From positions 558,001-622,000 of the forward strand of contig NZ_SGXG01000001.1 in assembly GCF_004216715.1 (NCBI RefSeq): 64,000 nucleotides of DNA, given 5' to 3'. This stretch comes from Cecembia calidifontis (GTDB lineage: Bacteria > Bacteroidota > Bacteroidia > Cytophagales > Cyclobacteriaceae). The first letter of the stretch is position 1; every line of letters starts with the position of its first letter. A program made the translations under genes and the position numbers. Of the stretch, positions 1 through 8,447 are shown one piece after another. Below the pieces are notes generated by a model. It did no database searches. It was not told the DNA's origin and saw only the letters and a program-made list of their open reading frames with translations.

Positions 1-198
1 AAATGGTATGAAGAAATACCGGCAATGTATGCCCCCTCGGGAAGGATACTTTGGCCTTCCGAAATTGCTGCTGCAGCCATTTACTGGTTAGCTGACGAAA
101 GTGGCCCGATCAGTGGGCAGGTAGTAGACCTGGAACAACATCCCCTGATGGGCAGGAATGCTCCCAAAGATTCCTCCACCATTCATGGTAAACCATAA
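1..198 (+). CDS. SDR-family oxidoreductase, C-terminal end only
   Basis: The reading frame is open from base 1 and ends at TAA 196-198, giving the last 65 residues of a protein that starts outside the window. The segment WPSEIAAAAIYWLADES followed by GPISGQVVDLEQ is typical of the C-terminus of classical short-chain dehydrogenases, where the loop after the last helix is followed by the final strand (SGQ.. .D). The family catalyses NAD(P)-dependent oxidation or reduction of sugars, alcohols or ketones. The next gene overlaps this stop, and an SMP-30-type lactonase follows, so the likely job is oxidation of a sugar in a catabolic operon. The substrate cannot be told. The Rossmann motif and the catalytic Tyr-Lys pair are outside the window. 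Confidence 0.75.
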   Translation, partial: KWYEEIPAMYAPSGRILWPSEIAAAAIYWLADESGPISGQVVDLEQHPLMGRNAPKDSSTIHGKP

Positions 199-1099
199 AA
201 AATACGGACCTATGCCAAAATTAGCTGCCTTTCCCAAAGCCTTCATGCAAGCCCTCTGCAAAGATGGGAGTATGAAATTGGCCACCTGGATTGAACTTGC
301 CTCCAAATTGGACATTGAGGGATTGGAATGGTATGCCGGGTTTTTGGAAATGCAGCACAAAAATAATTGGCCTCTGTTTCGAAAAATGGCAGAAGACAAG
401 GGGAAGGTTATCCCAATGATGTGCTGTTCACCTGATTTCACCCATCCCAACAAAGCTTTCAGACAGCAAGAAATAGACAAGCAAAAATACTGGATAGATA
501 TGACCCATGCGCTGGGCGGTTCTTATTGCAGGGTGCTATCGGGTCAAAGGCGGCCGGAGTTGACCATTCAAGAAGGCGTAAAATTGGCGGCTGATTGTAT
601 ACAAAGCTGTCTCCCTTATGCGGAGGAACGTAAAATTACCCTGATTTTAGAGAACCATTACAAGGATGATTTTTGGGAATATCCCGAATTTGCCCAAAAA
701 ATGGACGTATTCACCCAATTGGTGGACAGCATCGACCATCCCAATTTTGGTGTAAATTATGATCCCAGCAACGCTTTTTTGGCAGGGGAAGATCCTTTGG
801 AATTGCTCAAAAAAATTTCCCATAGGGTGGTCACCATGCATGCCAGTGACAGGTATTTGAAGTTTGGCACCATCGAAGATTTGAGAAATGAAGAAGATGG
901 CGCAATAGGTTATGCCAAAAGGTTAAGTCATGGAGAAATCGGCAAGGGGTTGAATGATTACGATGCCATCTTTACCGAATTGAAATGGGTGGGTTTTGAC
1001 AGTTGGATCAGCATTGAAGATGGGGTGGAAGGCATGGATCAGCTTGAAAGAAGCGTAACCTTTTTAAGAAAAAAAATGAACCAGTATTGGCCCGGATAA
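185..1099 (+). CDS. Sugar phosphate isomerase/epimerase-type TIM barrel protein
   Basis: About 304 residues with the pattern of the xylose isomerase-like TIM-barrel (AP endonuclease 2) superfamily: IEGLEWYAGF early, then ITLILENHY (metal-ligand Glu and His), NFGVNYDPSN (Asp), VVTMHASD (His) and HGEIGKGLNDY near the end. These are the usual positions of the divalent metal ligands. Such enzymes isomerise or epimerise sugars or keto-acids in the cytoplasm. I chose ATG 185, which overlaps the upstream SDR stop by 14 nt and suggests translational coupling; ATG 212 (MPKLAAFPK) is a good alternative. It sits between an SDR dehydrogenase and an SMP-30 lactonase, so a role in sugar catabolism is likely. 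The exact substrate is unknown. Confidence 0.8.
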   Translation: MVNHKKYGPMPKLAAFPKAFMQALCKDGSMKLATWIELASKLDIEGLEWYAGFLEMQHKNNWPLFRKMAEDKGKVIPMMCCSPDFTHPNKAFRQQEIDKQKYWIDMTHALGGSYCRVLSGQRRPELTIQEGVKLAADCIQSCLPYAEERKITLILENHYKDDFWEYPEFAQKMDVFTQLVDSIDHPNFGVNYDPSNAFLAGEDPLELLKKISHRVVTMHASDRYLKFGTIEDLRNEEDGAIGYAKRLSHGEIGKGLNDYDAIFTELKWVGFDSWISIEDGVEGMDQLERSVTFLRKKMNQYWPG

Positions 1100-1110
1100 A
1101 GTCAAAAATT

Positions 1111-1980
1111 ATGGAAGCAATTCATTTGTACGCATCACAATGCTTTTTGGGAGAAGGCCCTTATTGGCATGCAGGAAGGAACAGTTTTTTCTGGGTGGAC
1201 ATAGAAAATGGGAAGCTGTTTGAATATCCCCTGGAAAGCGGAAAAGTTAATACTTGGAAATTTGAGCAGCGCATTACTTTGGTCGTGGAAGGAAAAGCCG
1301 ACCACCTGATATTGGCATTGGACCAGAAAATCGCACGTTTTAACCTTGAAACTGAGAACCTGGAATGGATTGCATCGATAGAGGACAAACCGGGCAACCG
1401 CCTGAATGACGGGAAATGTGATGCCAAGGGAAGATTATGGGTAGGTTCTATGAGCAAGACATTCGACCAAGGTGCTGGCGCTTTTTATAGTTTGGAAGCC
1501 GATAGCCATGTCAAAAAGCATTTAGAACACATTACCATTTCCAATGGAATGGCATGGACTCTTGACAACAAAACGCTCTACTATATTGACAGCCCGACAC
1601 AAAAGGTCAATGCCTATCATTTTGATTTGGAGAACGGAACCCTTCAATTTGACCGGACGGTCGTTGAAATTCCCATATCTTTGGGAACCCCTGACGGAAT
1701 GTGCATAGACGTAGAGGGGAAACTGTGGATTGCCCATTATGGAGGTTCTGGGATCTTTAGATGGGATCCGTTCACCGGAAAATTGATGGAAAAAGTTACC
1801 TTACCTGTTCCTCATGTGACTTCTTGTACTTTTGGTGGGAAAAACCTGGACACTTTATTGGTGACAACGGCCAGGGAAAACTTAAATGAAGCTCAGTTGG
1901 AGGAATTTCCTTTGAGCGGGGATGTGTTTTTAATCCAAACCAATACCAAAGGATTCTTGCCTAATCCTGCATGTTTTTGA
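1111..1980 (+). CDS. SMP-30/gluconolactonase-family protein
   Basis: About 289 residues of a six-bladed propeller of the SMP-30/gluconolactonase/LRE family. Diagnostic stretches are LGEGPYWH near the N-terminus (metal-binding Glu), NDGKCDAKGRLWVGSM (Asn and Asp ligands) and GTPDGMCIDVEGKLWIAHYGG (catalytic-site Asp). The family hydrolyses sugar lactones to aldonic acids, using one Ca2+ or Zn2+. No signal peptide is seen, so it is cytoplasmic. The frame is open from TTG 1087, but ATG 1111, 11 nt after the isomerase stop, fits the family start. It completes a three-gene SDR-isomerase-lactonase operon, a logical order for oxidising a sugar to its lactone and then opening the ring. Confidence 0.85.
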   Translation: MEAIHLYASQCFLGEGPYWHAGRNSFFWVDIENGKLFEYPLESGKVNTWKFEQRITLVVEGKADHLILALDQKIARFNLETENLEWIASIEDKPGNRLNDGKCDAKGRLWVGSMSKTFDQGAGAFYSLEADSHVKKHLEHITISNGMAWTLDNKTLYYIDSPTQKVNAYHFDLENGTLQFDRTVVEIPISLGTPDGMCIDVEGKLWIAHYGGSGIFRWDPFTGKLMEKVTLPVPHVTSCTFGGKNLDTLLVTTARENLNEAQLEEFPLSGDVFLIQTNTKGFLPNPACF

Positions 1981-2179
1981 TGAAAAGAAGTGGCATTGCG
2001 ACAATGGGTAAGTTAAGGAAAGCGGTAAAAAGCAAGGAGAAAAACTTTATGTTCTACCAAATAAACACTTATTTCATCTGATTTTCAAGGAAAATTTGTC
2101 CTACCATTAAAATTTAATTTCCTTAAAGACTGGATGTTTACTTTTTTTCAATTCCATCCTGTAGCTTGAGAGGCTTTTA

Positions 2180-2195
2180 TGGCACGGTCTTGGCA
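2180..2195 (+). promoter_or_regulatory. Sigma-54-like (-24/-12) promoter
   Basis: The sequence TGGCACGGTCTTGGCA carries the -24 GG and -12 GC dinucleotides separated by exactly 10 nt, as sigma-54 promoters require, and the TGGCACG half is a perfect match. The -12 half is TGGC instead of TTGC. Predicted transcription starts near 2205, about 20 nt before the ATG at 2226. No enhancer-binding site was identified. I found no other site this good in the window. Confidence 0.6.
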
Positions 2196-2212
2196 CTCTC
2201 ATGAGTATTACA

Positions 2213-2220
2213 AAAGGAGG
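2213..2220 (+). promoter_or_regulatory. Strong Shine-Dalgarno sequence
   Basis: AAAGGAGG lies 5 nt before the ATG at 2226 and is a near-perfect anti-16S match. Most genes in this window, as in Bacteroidota generally, lack such a site. It supports 2226 as the start and suggests high translation of the mRNA made from the sigma-54-like promoter just upstream. Confidence 0.75.
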
Positions 2221-2225
2221 TTACC

Positions 2226-2699
2226 ATGAAAACTTTGAAAAAAATCATAAGCTTGTTCTTAATTATCAGCCTGATCTTTGTAATGGATGGCTACGCACAA
2301 GGTCGAGGTAACGGCCATGGAAAAAAAGGACATCCGAAAGAATACAAACACCATCAGGGCAAATATAAAGGTAAGCACCATCAAGCTTACAGACAAAAAG
2401 GCCCTCCGCCTTGGGCTCCGGCTCACGGGTACAGGGCCAAGCAGCATGTCTATTTCCCTGATTACCATTTTTTCTATGATGCAAGAAGGAGTGGCTATGT
2501 TTACTGGAACAATGGAAACTGGGCTTTCTCAGCCGTGCTGCCAGCTTTTATCGCCAATATTGACCTTGGAAATGCAAGAATGCAGGTTATGAGCGACATC
2601 CCTTTAAATGTCCGGCCGGAAATTTATTATGATGACTACTACCGCAGTTACCCTCCAAGAAGGGGAGTAGCCAATATTAATATCCACATTCCGTTTTAA
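2226..2699 (+). CDS. Small secreted basic His/Lys/Gly-rich protein
   Basis: 157 residues. Residues 1-24 form a signal peptide (lysines, then a Leu/Ile/Phe core, ending at YAQG). Residues 25-65 are rich in His, Lys, Gly and Gln, and strongly basic. Residues 60-125 hold PPPWAPAHGYRAK, VYFPDYHFFYDARRSGYVYW and NWAFSAVLP, a pattern I recall from unnamed Bacteroidota exported proteins. The tail is Tyr/Arg-rich. The function is unknown; the basic His-rich part could bind metals or anionic polymers (inference). It stands alone between its own sigma-54-like promoter and a good terminator, so it is a separately controlled monocistronic gene. Confidence 0.8.
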   Translation: MKTLKKIISLFLIISLIFVMDGYAQGRGNGHGKKGHPKEYKHHQGKYKGKHHQAYRQKGPPPWAPAHGYRAKQHVYFPDYHFFYDARRSGYVYWNNGNWAFSAVLPAFIANIDLGNARMQVMSDIPLNVRPEIYYDDYYRSYPPRRGVANINIHIPF

Positions 2700-2720
2700 T
2701 CTAACAGGAAATATCATCTC

Positions 2721-2759
2721 AACAACCCTTCAAATCAGTTTTGAAGGGTTGTTTTTTTG
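2721..2759 (+). terminator. Intrinsic terminator after the secreted basic protein gene
   Basis: AACAACCCTTCAAA pairs with TTTGAAGGGTTGTT around a short loop and is followed by a run of seven T. It lies 21 nt after the stop codon at 2699. Confidence 0.9.
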
Positions 2760-3678
2760 AACTCCCCAAAAAGAAATACCTGCTATTTTTTCATCAAGGT
2801 TGAAATCGCCAACAGGAATGAATTCCGTAATCGCCAAAATAAATCCTGCTACCAAAACATGACTGATATCAAAAGAGAGAGATTAAGCATCCTTTTTTCG
2901 GATGCATCCGTCTTTGAAATTCCTGATCGACAGGAGCAATCTCAATACCTAAAAAACAAAAGCGGGAAGTTTTCTTTCGAATGCTTCCCGCTTCATAACC
3001 TGGTAAACCGTAGTTTGCCAAACTATGTCAAGTTACAGTTATTATGAGTCATTTCAGTTGCCCGATTTGAAATTACTTTGAACTGGTATGGCGGTCCATC
3101 AGATGGCCGCAATGCATTTTACATGCTTTTACAGATTCCAGAATTTCAGCATTACCTGTTATAGTTTGATTTTTCAACCTCCCTACTTCTTGATCTAATC
3201 CAGTTTGTCAAAGTAACCTGAAGTTTTACCTTCACTCTTTTATCTCTTACTTGATGTTATCAAATTTCGCTAACAAAAAACTGAAAACCAATATTTTACC
3301 CATTTATTTATACACAATTTTTCAACAGGAACTATCCATTTATACACAAAATATCAACATTCATTATCGTTTTTTGGACTTAATTTCAATAAACTGGTTC
3401 AAATCAACAAAGGGATACATTTTGATGCAATAGATCGCCCCTACAGACCTCTGCACTACCTATTCTTTTTACCACAGACTTCCTCAAGCTTCAGTCTGGG
3501 TTGGCACATTTCAGCCTTTCAGGCATTTCATTTGCCTCTTTCCCAACTTTTTAAAAATATTAATTTTTATCGACCTTTAATATTTCACATAAATTTGATT
3601 TCCCTGATTTTTAATCATTCACTATAGGAATCAAAAACCAATCTCTGTTGTTAAACCAACAATAAGCCTAATTGACGC
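2760..3678. other. Gene-free, AT-rich stretch of about 900 bp
   Basis: No convincing gene is present; the short open frames here lack family motifs and good starts. It holds a 10-bp stem at 2960-2969/2984-2993 (AAGCGGGAAG/CTTCCCGCTT), a small palindrome TAGTTTGCCAAACTA near 3010, and a hairpin around GCGGTCCATC near 3091. The bases 3240-3660 are AT-rich and presumably include the selO promoter, which I could not fix. Confidence 0.6.
2960..2993 (-). terminator. Hairpin with T-run on the minus strand
   Basis: A 10-bp perfect stem with a 14-nt loop is followed, reading the minus strand, by TTTTGTTTTTT. It looks like an intrinsic terminator for leftward transcription, but no minus-strand gene is recognisable in the 700 bp to its right. 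It may end a small RNA or be left over from a lost gene. Confidence 0.5.
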
Positions 3679-5124
3679 ATGGAAATTACCTGGAACCTGG
3701 AACATACCTACCAACAGCTGCCCGAAGCCCTTTTCAGCACCATTCATCCCATCCCGGTAAAAGCTCCGCAACTGGTTTTGTTAAATCAAAACCTGGCGGA
3801 TGAACTTGGCTTACATCTTGAAAATTATGATGTAGCCACCTTAAGCGCATTGTTTTCAGGGAACCAAATCCCCAAAGATGCCCAACCCATGGCCCAAGCA
3901 TATGCAGGACATCAATTTGGTCAATTCACCATGCTGGGAGATGGTAGGGCTATTTTGCTTGGAGAGCAGATTACCCCAAAAGGAGAAAGATATGACATCC
4001 AACTGAAAGGTTCCGGCAGAACGCCTTATTCCAGGGGCGGAGATGGAAGGGCACATTTCAGTGCCATGTTGAGGGAATACCTGATTTCCGAAGCCATGCA
4101 TTTTTTAGGAATCCCAACTTCCAGGTCCTTGGCCGTGGTGATTACAGGGGAGCCTGTTTATAGGGAAAAAGTGAGGCATGGCGCCATCCTTACCAGAGTT
4201 GCTTCAAGTCATATCCGTGTGGGAACTTTCGAATATGCCAGGAATTTCCATGAGGGAAAATACCTCAAAGACCTGCTCCAATACAGCATTGCCCGGCATT
4301 ATCCGGAACTCGATGAGTCAGAAAATCCGGCTTTGGCCTTCTTTGAGGCTGTGATGGACAAGCAGCTGAACCTGATCCTCCACTGGATGCGGGTAGGCTT
4401 TATCCATGGGGTGATGAATACAGACAATATGAGTATTCCTGGCGAAACGATTGATTATGGTCCATGTGCCTTCATGAATGCTTATGACCCGATGACGGTT
4501 TTTAGTTCCATTGATACCCAAGGAAGGTATGCCTATGGCAATCAGCCTTTCATTGCCCATTGGAATTTGGGCTGTCTTGGATCTGCCCTGCTTCCTGAAA
4601 TTGCAGCCAAAACTGCCGATGCAGTGAAATTGGCTCAGGAATCCATCAACAAATTCCCTTTAGCCTATGAAACTAAATGGCTGGAAATGATGGGGAAAAA
4701 ATTGGGAATAGCTCAAATAAAGCCCTCAGACAAAGCTTTGGTAGATGACCTCTTGCACTGGATGAAAAAGAACAAAGCTGATTTTACCAATACATTCCTT
4801 TACCTGAGAAGGAATGCCTTTCCCCAGGACAGTATTTATCAAGAAGTGGATTTCAAGGCTTGGCTCCAATTGTGGCAGGAAAGAATTTCAGAGAACAGGA
4901 CAAAAGCCCAGGAATTGATGGATCAGAACAATCCTGCTTTTATCCCGCGAAACCATTTGGTAGAAGCAACCTTGGAGGCAGCAAGTAATGATGGCAATAT
5001 GCAGCCTTTTCAGGAACTTTTGGCTGTACTACAAGACCCTTATACCGATAAGCCCGGTTTTGAAAAATTCCAGGAAGTACCAATAGAGGTGGATAAAGGT
5101 TTTCAGACGTTTTGTGGGACTTAA
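3679..5124 (+). CDS. selO: Protein adenylyltransferase SelO (YdiU/UPF0061)
   Basis: 481 residues covering the SelO pseudokinase fold. Visible signatures are YAGHQFGQFTMLGDGRAILLG, RYDIQLKGSGRTPYSR (nucleotide-binding Lys), GRAHFSAMLREYLISEAM (Glu), HGVMNTDNMS (catalytic Asp and Asn) and DYGPCAFMN (second metal Asp). SelO transfers AMP to Ser/Thr/Tyr hydroxyls of target proteins, acting in redox stress in the systems studied. The chain ends in FQTFCGT, with a cysteine where many homologues have a C-terminal Cys or selenocysteine motif. No operon partner is close: a 900-bp gene-free region precedes it and 46 bp separate it from the next gene. Confidence 0.92.
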   Translation: MEITWNLEHTYQQLPEALFSTIHPIPVKAPQLVLLNQNLADELGLHLENYDVATLSALFSGNQIPKDAQPMAQAYAGHQFGQFTMLGDGRAILLGEQITPKGERYDIQLKGSGRTPYSRGGDGRAHFSAMLREYLISEAMHFLGIPTSRSLAVVITGEPVYREKVRHGAILTRVASSHIRVGTFEYARNFHEGKYLKDLLQYSIARHYPELDESENPALAFFEAVMDKQLNLILHWMRVGFIHGVMNTDNMSIPGETIDYGPCAFMNAYDPMTVFSSIDTQGRYAYGNQPFIAHWNLGCLGSALLPEIAAKTADAVKLAQESINKFPLAYETKWLEMMGKKLGIAQIKPSDKALVDDLLHWMKKNKADFTNTFLYLRRNAFPQDSIYQEVDFKAWLQLWQERISENRTKAQELMDQNNPAFIPRNHLVEATLEAASNDGNMQPFQELLAVLQDPYTDKPGFEKFQEVPIEVDKGFQTFCGT

Positions 5125-5170
5125 GACATGGTATTTTTGATTTTTTCTCATAATCTCATAATTTAGTTAA

Positions 5171-5980
5171 ATGAAAAGTATTGGAGTTCTCAAATATTCC
5201 AGTCTTTGCTGTTTCCTTTTTTTAATGGCGGGGGCTGTATTTTCCCAAAACAGAGTTATTGTTCCGATTAATGAGCACTTAATCCCAACTGAAAACGGAA
5301 GCAATGAACACATCTACAACAAAGTGGTTTCTGTTTCAACGCAAGGTGAGCTTTTGGAAAAAATATACAATTTAGAAAACCGCCCCATAGAAATAAGTAA
5401 GTCCTCTTTCAAAGATCCTGAAGGGAAACAACTATTGTGGAAGGAAACCCAAAAGTTTAATGAATTAGGAGAGATAGACAGGATAATAATTGTGGATGCC
5501 AGTAGCGATTCCACAAAAACAAAGGTTTTTAACAATGAGAAACTCCTTCTTGAATTATCCTGTGATGAATTCAGCAATTGCAACGGCTTATTTTACCCTG
5601 AGGATTCAGAAGAAACCATACCTGTTGACAGGAACATATTCGAGCCTAATTTTTCAGATATCCAAGGTTGGTTTAAGTTTGCCCGAGAGAATTTTAAATA
5701 CCCAGAAATAGCAAGAAAGGGCAAACATGAAGGAACCGTTTGGATGGGTTTAAGAATAGGTACCAATGGAGAACTTTTGGAGAGTACGGGCATCAATGCC
5801 AAGGAATTGCACCCATCTTTGATAAAAAAAGTCCAAGAAATTATAGATGCTTATCACGGAGAATTTTCTCCCGCACTGGATAAAAAAGGAAATCCTGTTG
5901 AAGGTTGGATGTATTTCAATACCGATTTTTATTTGCTTCAAACAAAAACTACTAGGACAGTACCAAAATTTGATTTTTAA
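5171..5980 (+). CDS. Exported protein with TonB C-terminal-like domain
   Basis: 269 residues with an N-terminal signal peptide (hydrophobic core FLFLMAGAVFS, cleavage near SQN). The first 150 residues have no recognisable motif. Residues about 172-255 (FKYPEIARKGKHEGTVWMGLRIGTNG) match the TonB C-terminal fold, which normally contacts the TonB box of outer-membrane receptors. Because it has a cleavable signal and no N-terminal anchor plus proline-rich spacer, it is not a normal energy transducer. Such TonB-C proteins are common in Bacteroidota and mostly uncharacterised. The gene follows selO on the same strand, possibly co-transcribed. Confidence 0.7.
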   Translation: MKSIGVLKYSSLCCFLFLMAGAVFSQNRVIVPINEHLIPTENGSNEHIYNKVVSVSTQGELLEKIYNLENRPIEISKSSFKDPEGKQLLWKETQKFNELGEIDRIIIVDASSDSTKTKVFNNEKLLLELSCDEFSNCNGLFYPEDSEETIPVDRNIFEPNFSDIQGWFKFARENFKYPEIARKGKHEGTVWMGLRIGTNGELLESTGINAKELHPSLIKKVQEIIDAYHGEFSPALDKKGNPVEGWMYFNTDFYLLQTKTTRTVPKFDF

Positions 5981-6042
5981 AGGTTTTGATAACTTTTAGC
6001 TTGCTGGCACCCACTTGATAAAAGAATTATTTAAGCCTCTCA

Positions 6043-6077
6043 TATTTTGCGTTGTGTAATTTACGTAACGCAAAATA
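6043..6077. terminator. Hairpin between convergent genes
   Basis: TATTTTGCGTT at 6043-6053 pairs perfectly with AACGCAAAATA at 6067-6077 around a 13-nt loop. It lies between the convergent ends of the TonB-C protein gene (5980) and the S9 peptidase gene (6131). A long T-run is missing, so termination efficiency is uncertain. Confidence 0.5.
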
Positions 6078-6130
6078 CGTCAAAAAACCAGTCAAAGACC
6101 GAAGCCAATTGGTACCTGATTTCCCCAAGC

Positions 6131-8362
6131 TTACTTTCCTCCCGGAGGTAAATTGTTCAACCAAAAGCGCTCCATGGTTTTCCGGAGATGCAAGGTGGTG
6201 TTTTCCCTTTCATTGATGCCATGGGCCCGCATGGGGTAGGACATCATATCAAATTGTTTGTTGTATTTGATCAGCCGGTCCACCAGCATTTCAAAACTCT
6301 GGTAATGCACATTATCGTCAGCGGTGCCATGAATGATCATCAATTTTCCTTGAAGATTTTGGGCAAAATTGATAGGAGAGCCATCATGGTAGCCTTGCGG
6401 ATTATCTTTCAAAAGACCCATATAGCGCTCCTGGTAAGTGGCATCATACAGCCGCTGGTCAGAAACAAATGCCAAAGCCAGTCCAGCCTTGTAAAGTTCA
6501 GGATACCTAAACAAGGCATTGAGGGTCATCTGACCACCACCACTCCATCCCCAGATGCCAATTCGGTCCGCATCAAGAAAAGCGTAGGTCTTTAAAAGCT
6601 GTTCCGTAGCTTCCTTCTGGTCCTGAGAAGCCAAGATTCCGATTTGTCCGTAAATTGATTTCCTCCATTCCCTGCCCCTTGGGGTCTTGGTCCCCCTATT
6701 GTCAATACTGACCACGACATATCCAAGTTCAGCCATGTAATGATGCCATAAATCTCCACCCATCCAAGCATCCTGTACGGTTGACCCGGCGGGCTCTCCA
6801 TAGACATAAAACAACAAGGGATACTTTTTGGAGGGATCAAATATTTTTGGCTTCAACATCCAGGCATCCAAAACATCATCGCTTATATCAATTTTTATAA
6901 ACTCTTTTTGGGTCAGTCCCAAAGCATGGTATTTATTATACAGGTTTTCATTGGCTTCCAAAACCCTGATGGTTTCATGCCGGGGCAAGCTGATCAAGGA
7001 AATTTTTGGTGGCGTCACCGTGTTTTGAAAAGTATGAATCGCATATCCCGAATTGGGGGAAAGCTGATAGGCATGTTGCCCGGGTTGGTCAATCGGCGTA
7101 ATGCGTTCCGCCTTTCCCTTTTTCAACAAAGGGCTTCTGTAAAGATACCTTTGTGTGAAATTTTCCGGGGAGGCGATATAATAAACATAGCCGGATTGAG
7201 GATCGATATGACTGATACGTTCTACATCAAAATCACCCTCAGTGATCAGATCCATGGTTTTCCCGTCCCTGGAGACTTTATAAAGGTGCATCCAGCCATC
7301 CCTTTCACTGGTCCAGGTAAATAAGCTTTCATTTTCCAACCACAGGATATTGTCATGGATATCCAGAAAAGCATCATCCTCTTCCACCAGGATAGTGGAA
7401 ATTTCCATCGTTTGAATGTTCCCGGTCCAAACTGTATTTCTGTTTTGTGGGCGATTGAGTTGCTGTACCATCACTTCCTTTGAGTGCGGTATGAAATCCA
7501 TCCTTGCGAGGTAATTGTTTCTGGGGTCTCCGGGAAAATCAAACCAACGTGTATCCCCTCCCTTGCTGGACACCACTCCAATCTTTACCGAAGAAAGGGT
7601 TTCCCCAACTTTTGGATAGGGCAAAGGAATAGGCTTAGAATAGATGGAGTCGATGTTATTGATCAGGTAAAATGTTCCCACCCCTTTGGTGTCAGAGCTC
7701 CAATAGGCAATATGCTCTCCATCCGGGCTCCACCTGAATCCATCCCGACAATCCAACTCCTCTTCATATACCCAATCAAAAGTCCCATTGATGATTTCCT
7801 CACTTCCATCATGGGTAATTTGGGTAACCTTAGAAGACTTTAAATCCTCTACATAAATATTGTTCTCGCTTACATAAGCCACCTTTGAAGCATCGGGGGA
7901 AAACTTGGCAAACATCAGGGAAGATGCTTTGAGCCCTTTGCCCAATTGATTCAATTGTTTTGTTGCAAGATCCAGCACCCAATAATCCCCGCGGGTATGG
8001 TAACGCCAGACTTTTTGGGTATTGGTGAAAATCAACAATTTGCCATTGTCATCAGACCATTGATAGTCTGCAACAGTCAATGGTCTATTATGCCCTGCAG
8101 GTATCAATTCTTTTGCTCCGACCAATACCTTACGTTCGCCGCTTTTGGCTTCATACCTCACAATATCATCCCCTGAAAATTGTGGATTTCTTTCAATGCT
8201 GGAATAACCTTCCGCATCTTTCATCCAACGGATTGGGCCAAACCTTTTTTGATCATAAGTGCCCTTTTGAAAAATATCTTCCAAAGTCAATGCACTTTGA
8301 CCCAATACAACGACAATGGAAAGGAAATGGAAAACAAACCCCAGGGCAATTGTCTTTTTCAT
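6131..8362 (-). CDS. S9 family (dipeptidyl peptidase IV-like) serine peptidase
   Basis: 743 residues from ATG 8362 (MKKTIALGF; the frame is open to 8383). It has a signal peptide, an N-terminal beta-propeller (to about residue 480) with DWVYEEEL, the Glu motif that holds the substrate N-terminus in DPP-IV enzymes, and a C-terminal alpha/beta-hydrolase domain. The triad is visible: Ser in GIWGWSGGG (about residue 605), Asp in GTADDN (about 680) and His in RAHGI (about 711). The nucleophile elbow is GWSGGG rather than GWSYGG. The likely role is release of N-terminal dipeptides from peptides in the periplasm. It is divergent from the serine dehydratase gene, with 85 bp between the starts. Confidence 0.9.
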   Translation of the reverse strand: MKKTIALGFVFHFLSIVVVLGQSALTLEDIFQKGTYDQKRFGPIRWMKDAEGYSSIERNPQFSGDDIVRYEAKSGERKVLVGAKELIPAGHNRPLTVADYQWSDDNGKLLIFTNTQKVWRYHTRGDYWVLDLATKQLNQLGKGLKASSLMFAKFSPDASKVAYVSENNIYVEDLKSSKVTQITHDGSEEIINGTFDWVYEEELDCRDGFRWSPDGEHIAYWSSDTKGVGTFYLINNIDSIYSKPIPLPYPKVGETLSSVKIGVVSSKGGDTRWFDFPGDPRNNYLARMDFIPHSKEVMVQQLNRPQNRNTVWTGNIQTMEISTILVEEDDAFLDIHDNILWLENESLFTWTSERDGWMHLYKVSRDGKTMDLITEGDFDVERISHIDPQSGYVYYIASPENFTQRYLYRSPLLKKGKAERITPIDQPGQHAYQLSPNSGYAIHTFQNTVTPPKISLISLPRHETIRVLEANENLYNKYHALGLTQKEFIKIDISDDVLDAWMLKPKIFDPSKKYPLLFYVYGEPAGSTVQDAWMGGDLWHHYMAELGYVVVSIDNRGTKTPRGREWRKSIYGQIGILASQDQKEATEQLLKTYAFLDADRIGIWGWSGGGQMTLNALFRYPELYKAGLALAFVSDQRLYDATYQERYMGLLKDNPQGYHDGSPINFAQNLQGKLMIIHGTADDNVHYQSFEMLVDRLIKYNKQFDMMSYPMRAHGINERENTTLHLRKTMERFWLNNLPPGGK

Positions 8363-8447
8363 AGCTAAAATTTTCAGGACCAATGGGTTTAAAGATAATA
8401 AAATAAGGCAAAATCACTATATTTAATGCTAACCATTTGCTGAGACC

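Noticed and set aside
2757..3047. 96-residue open frame on the plus strand
   Set aside because: Starts in the T-run of a terminator, has no family motif and covers a hairpin; composition is unlike the neighbours.
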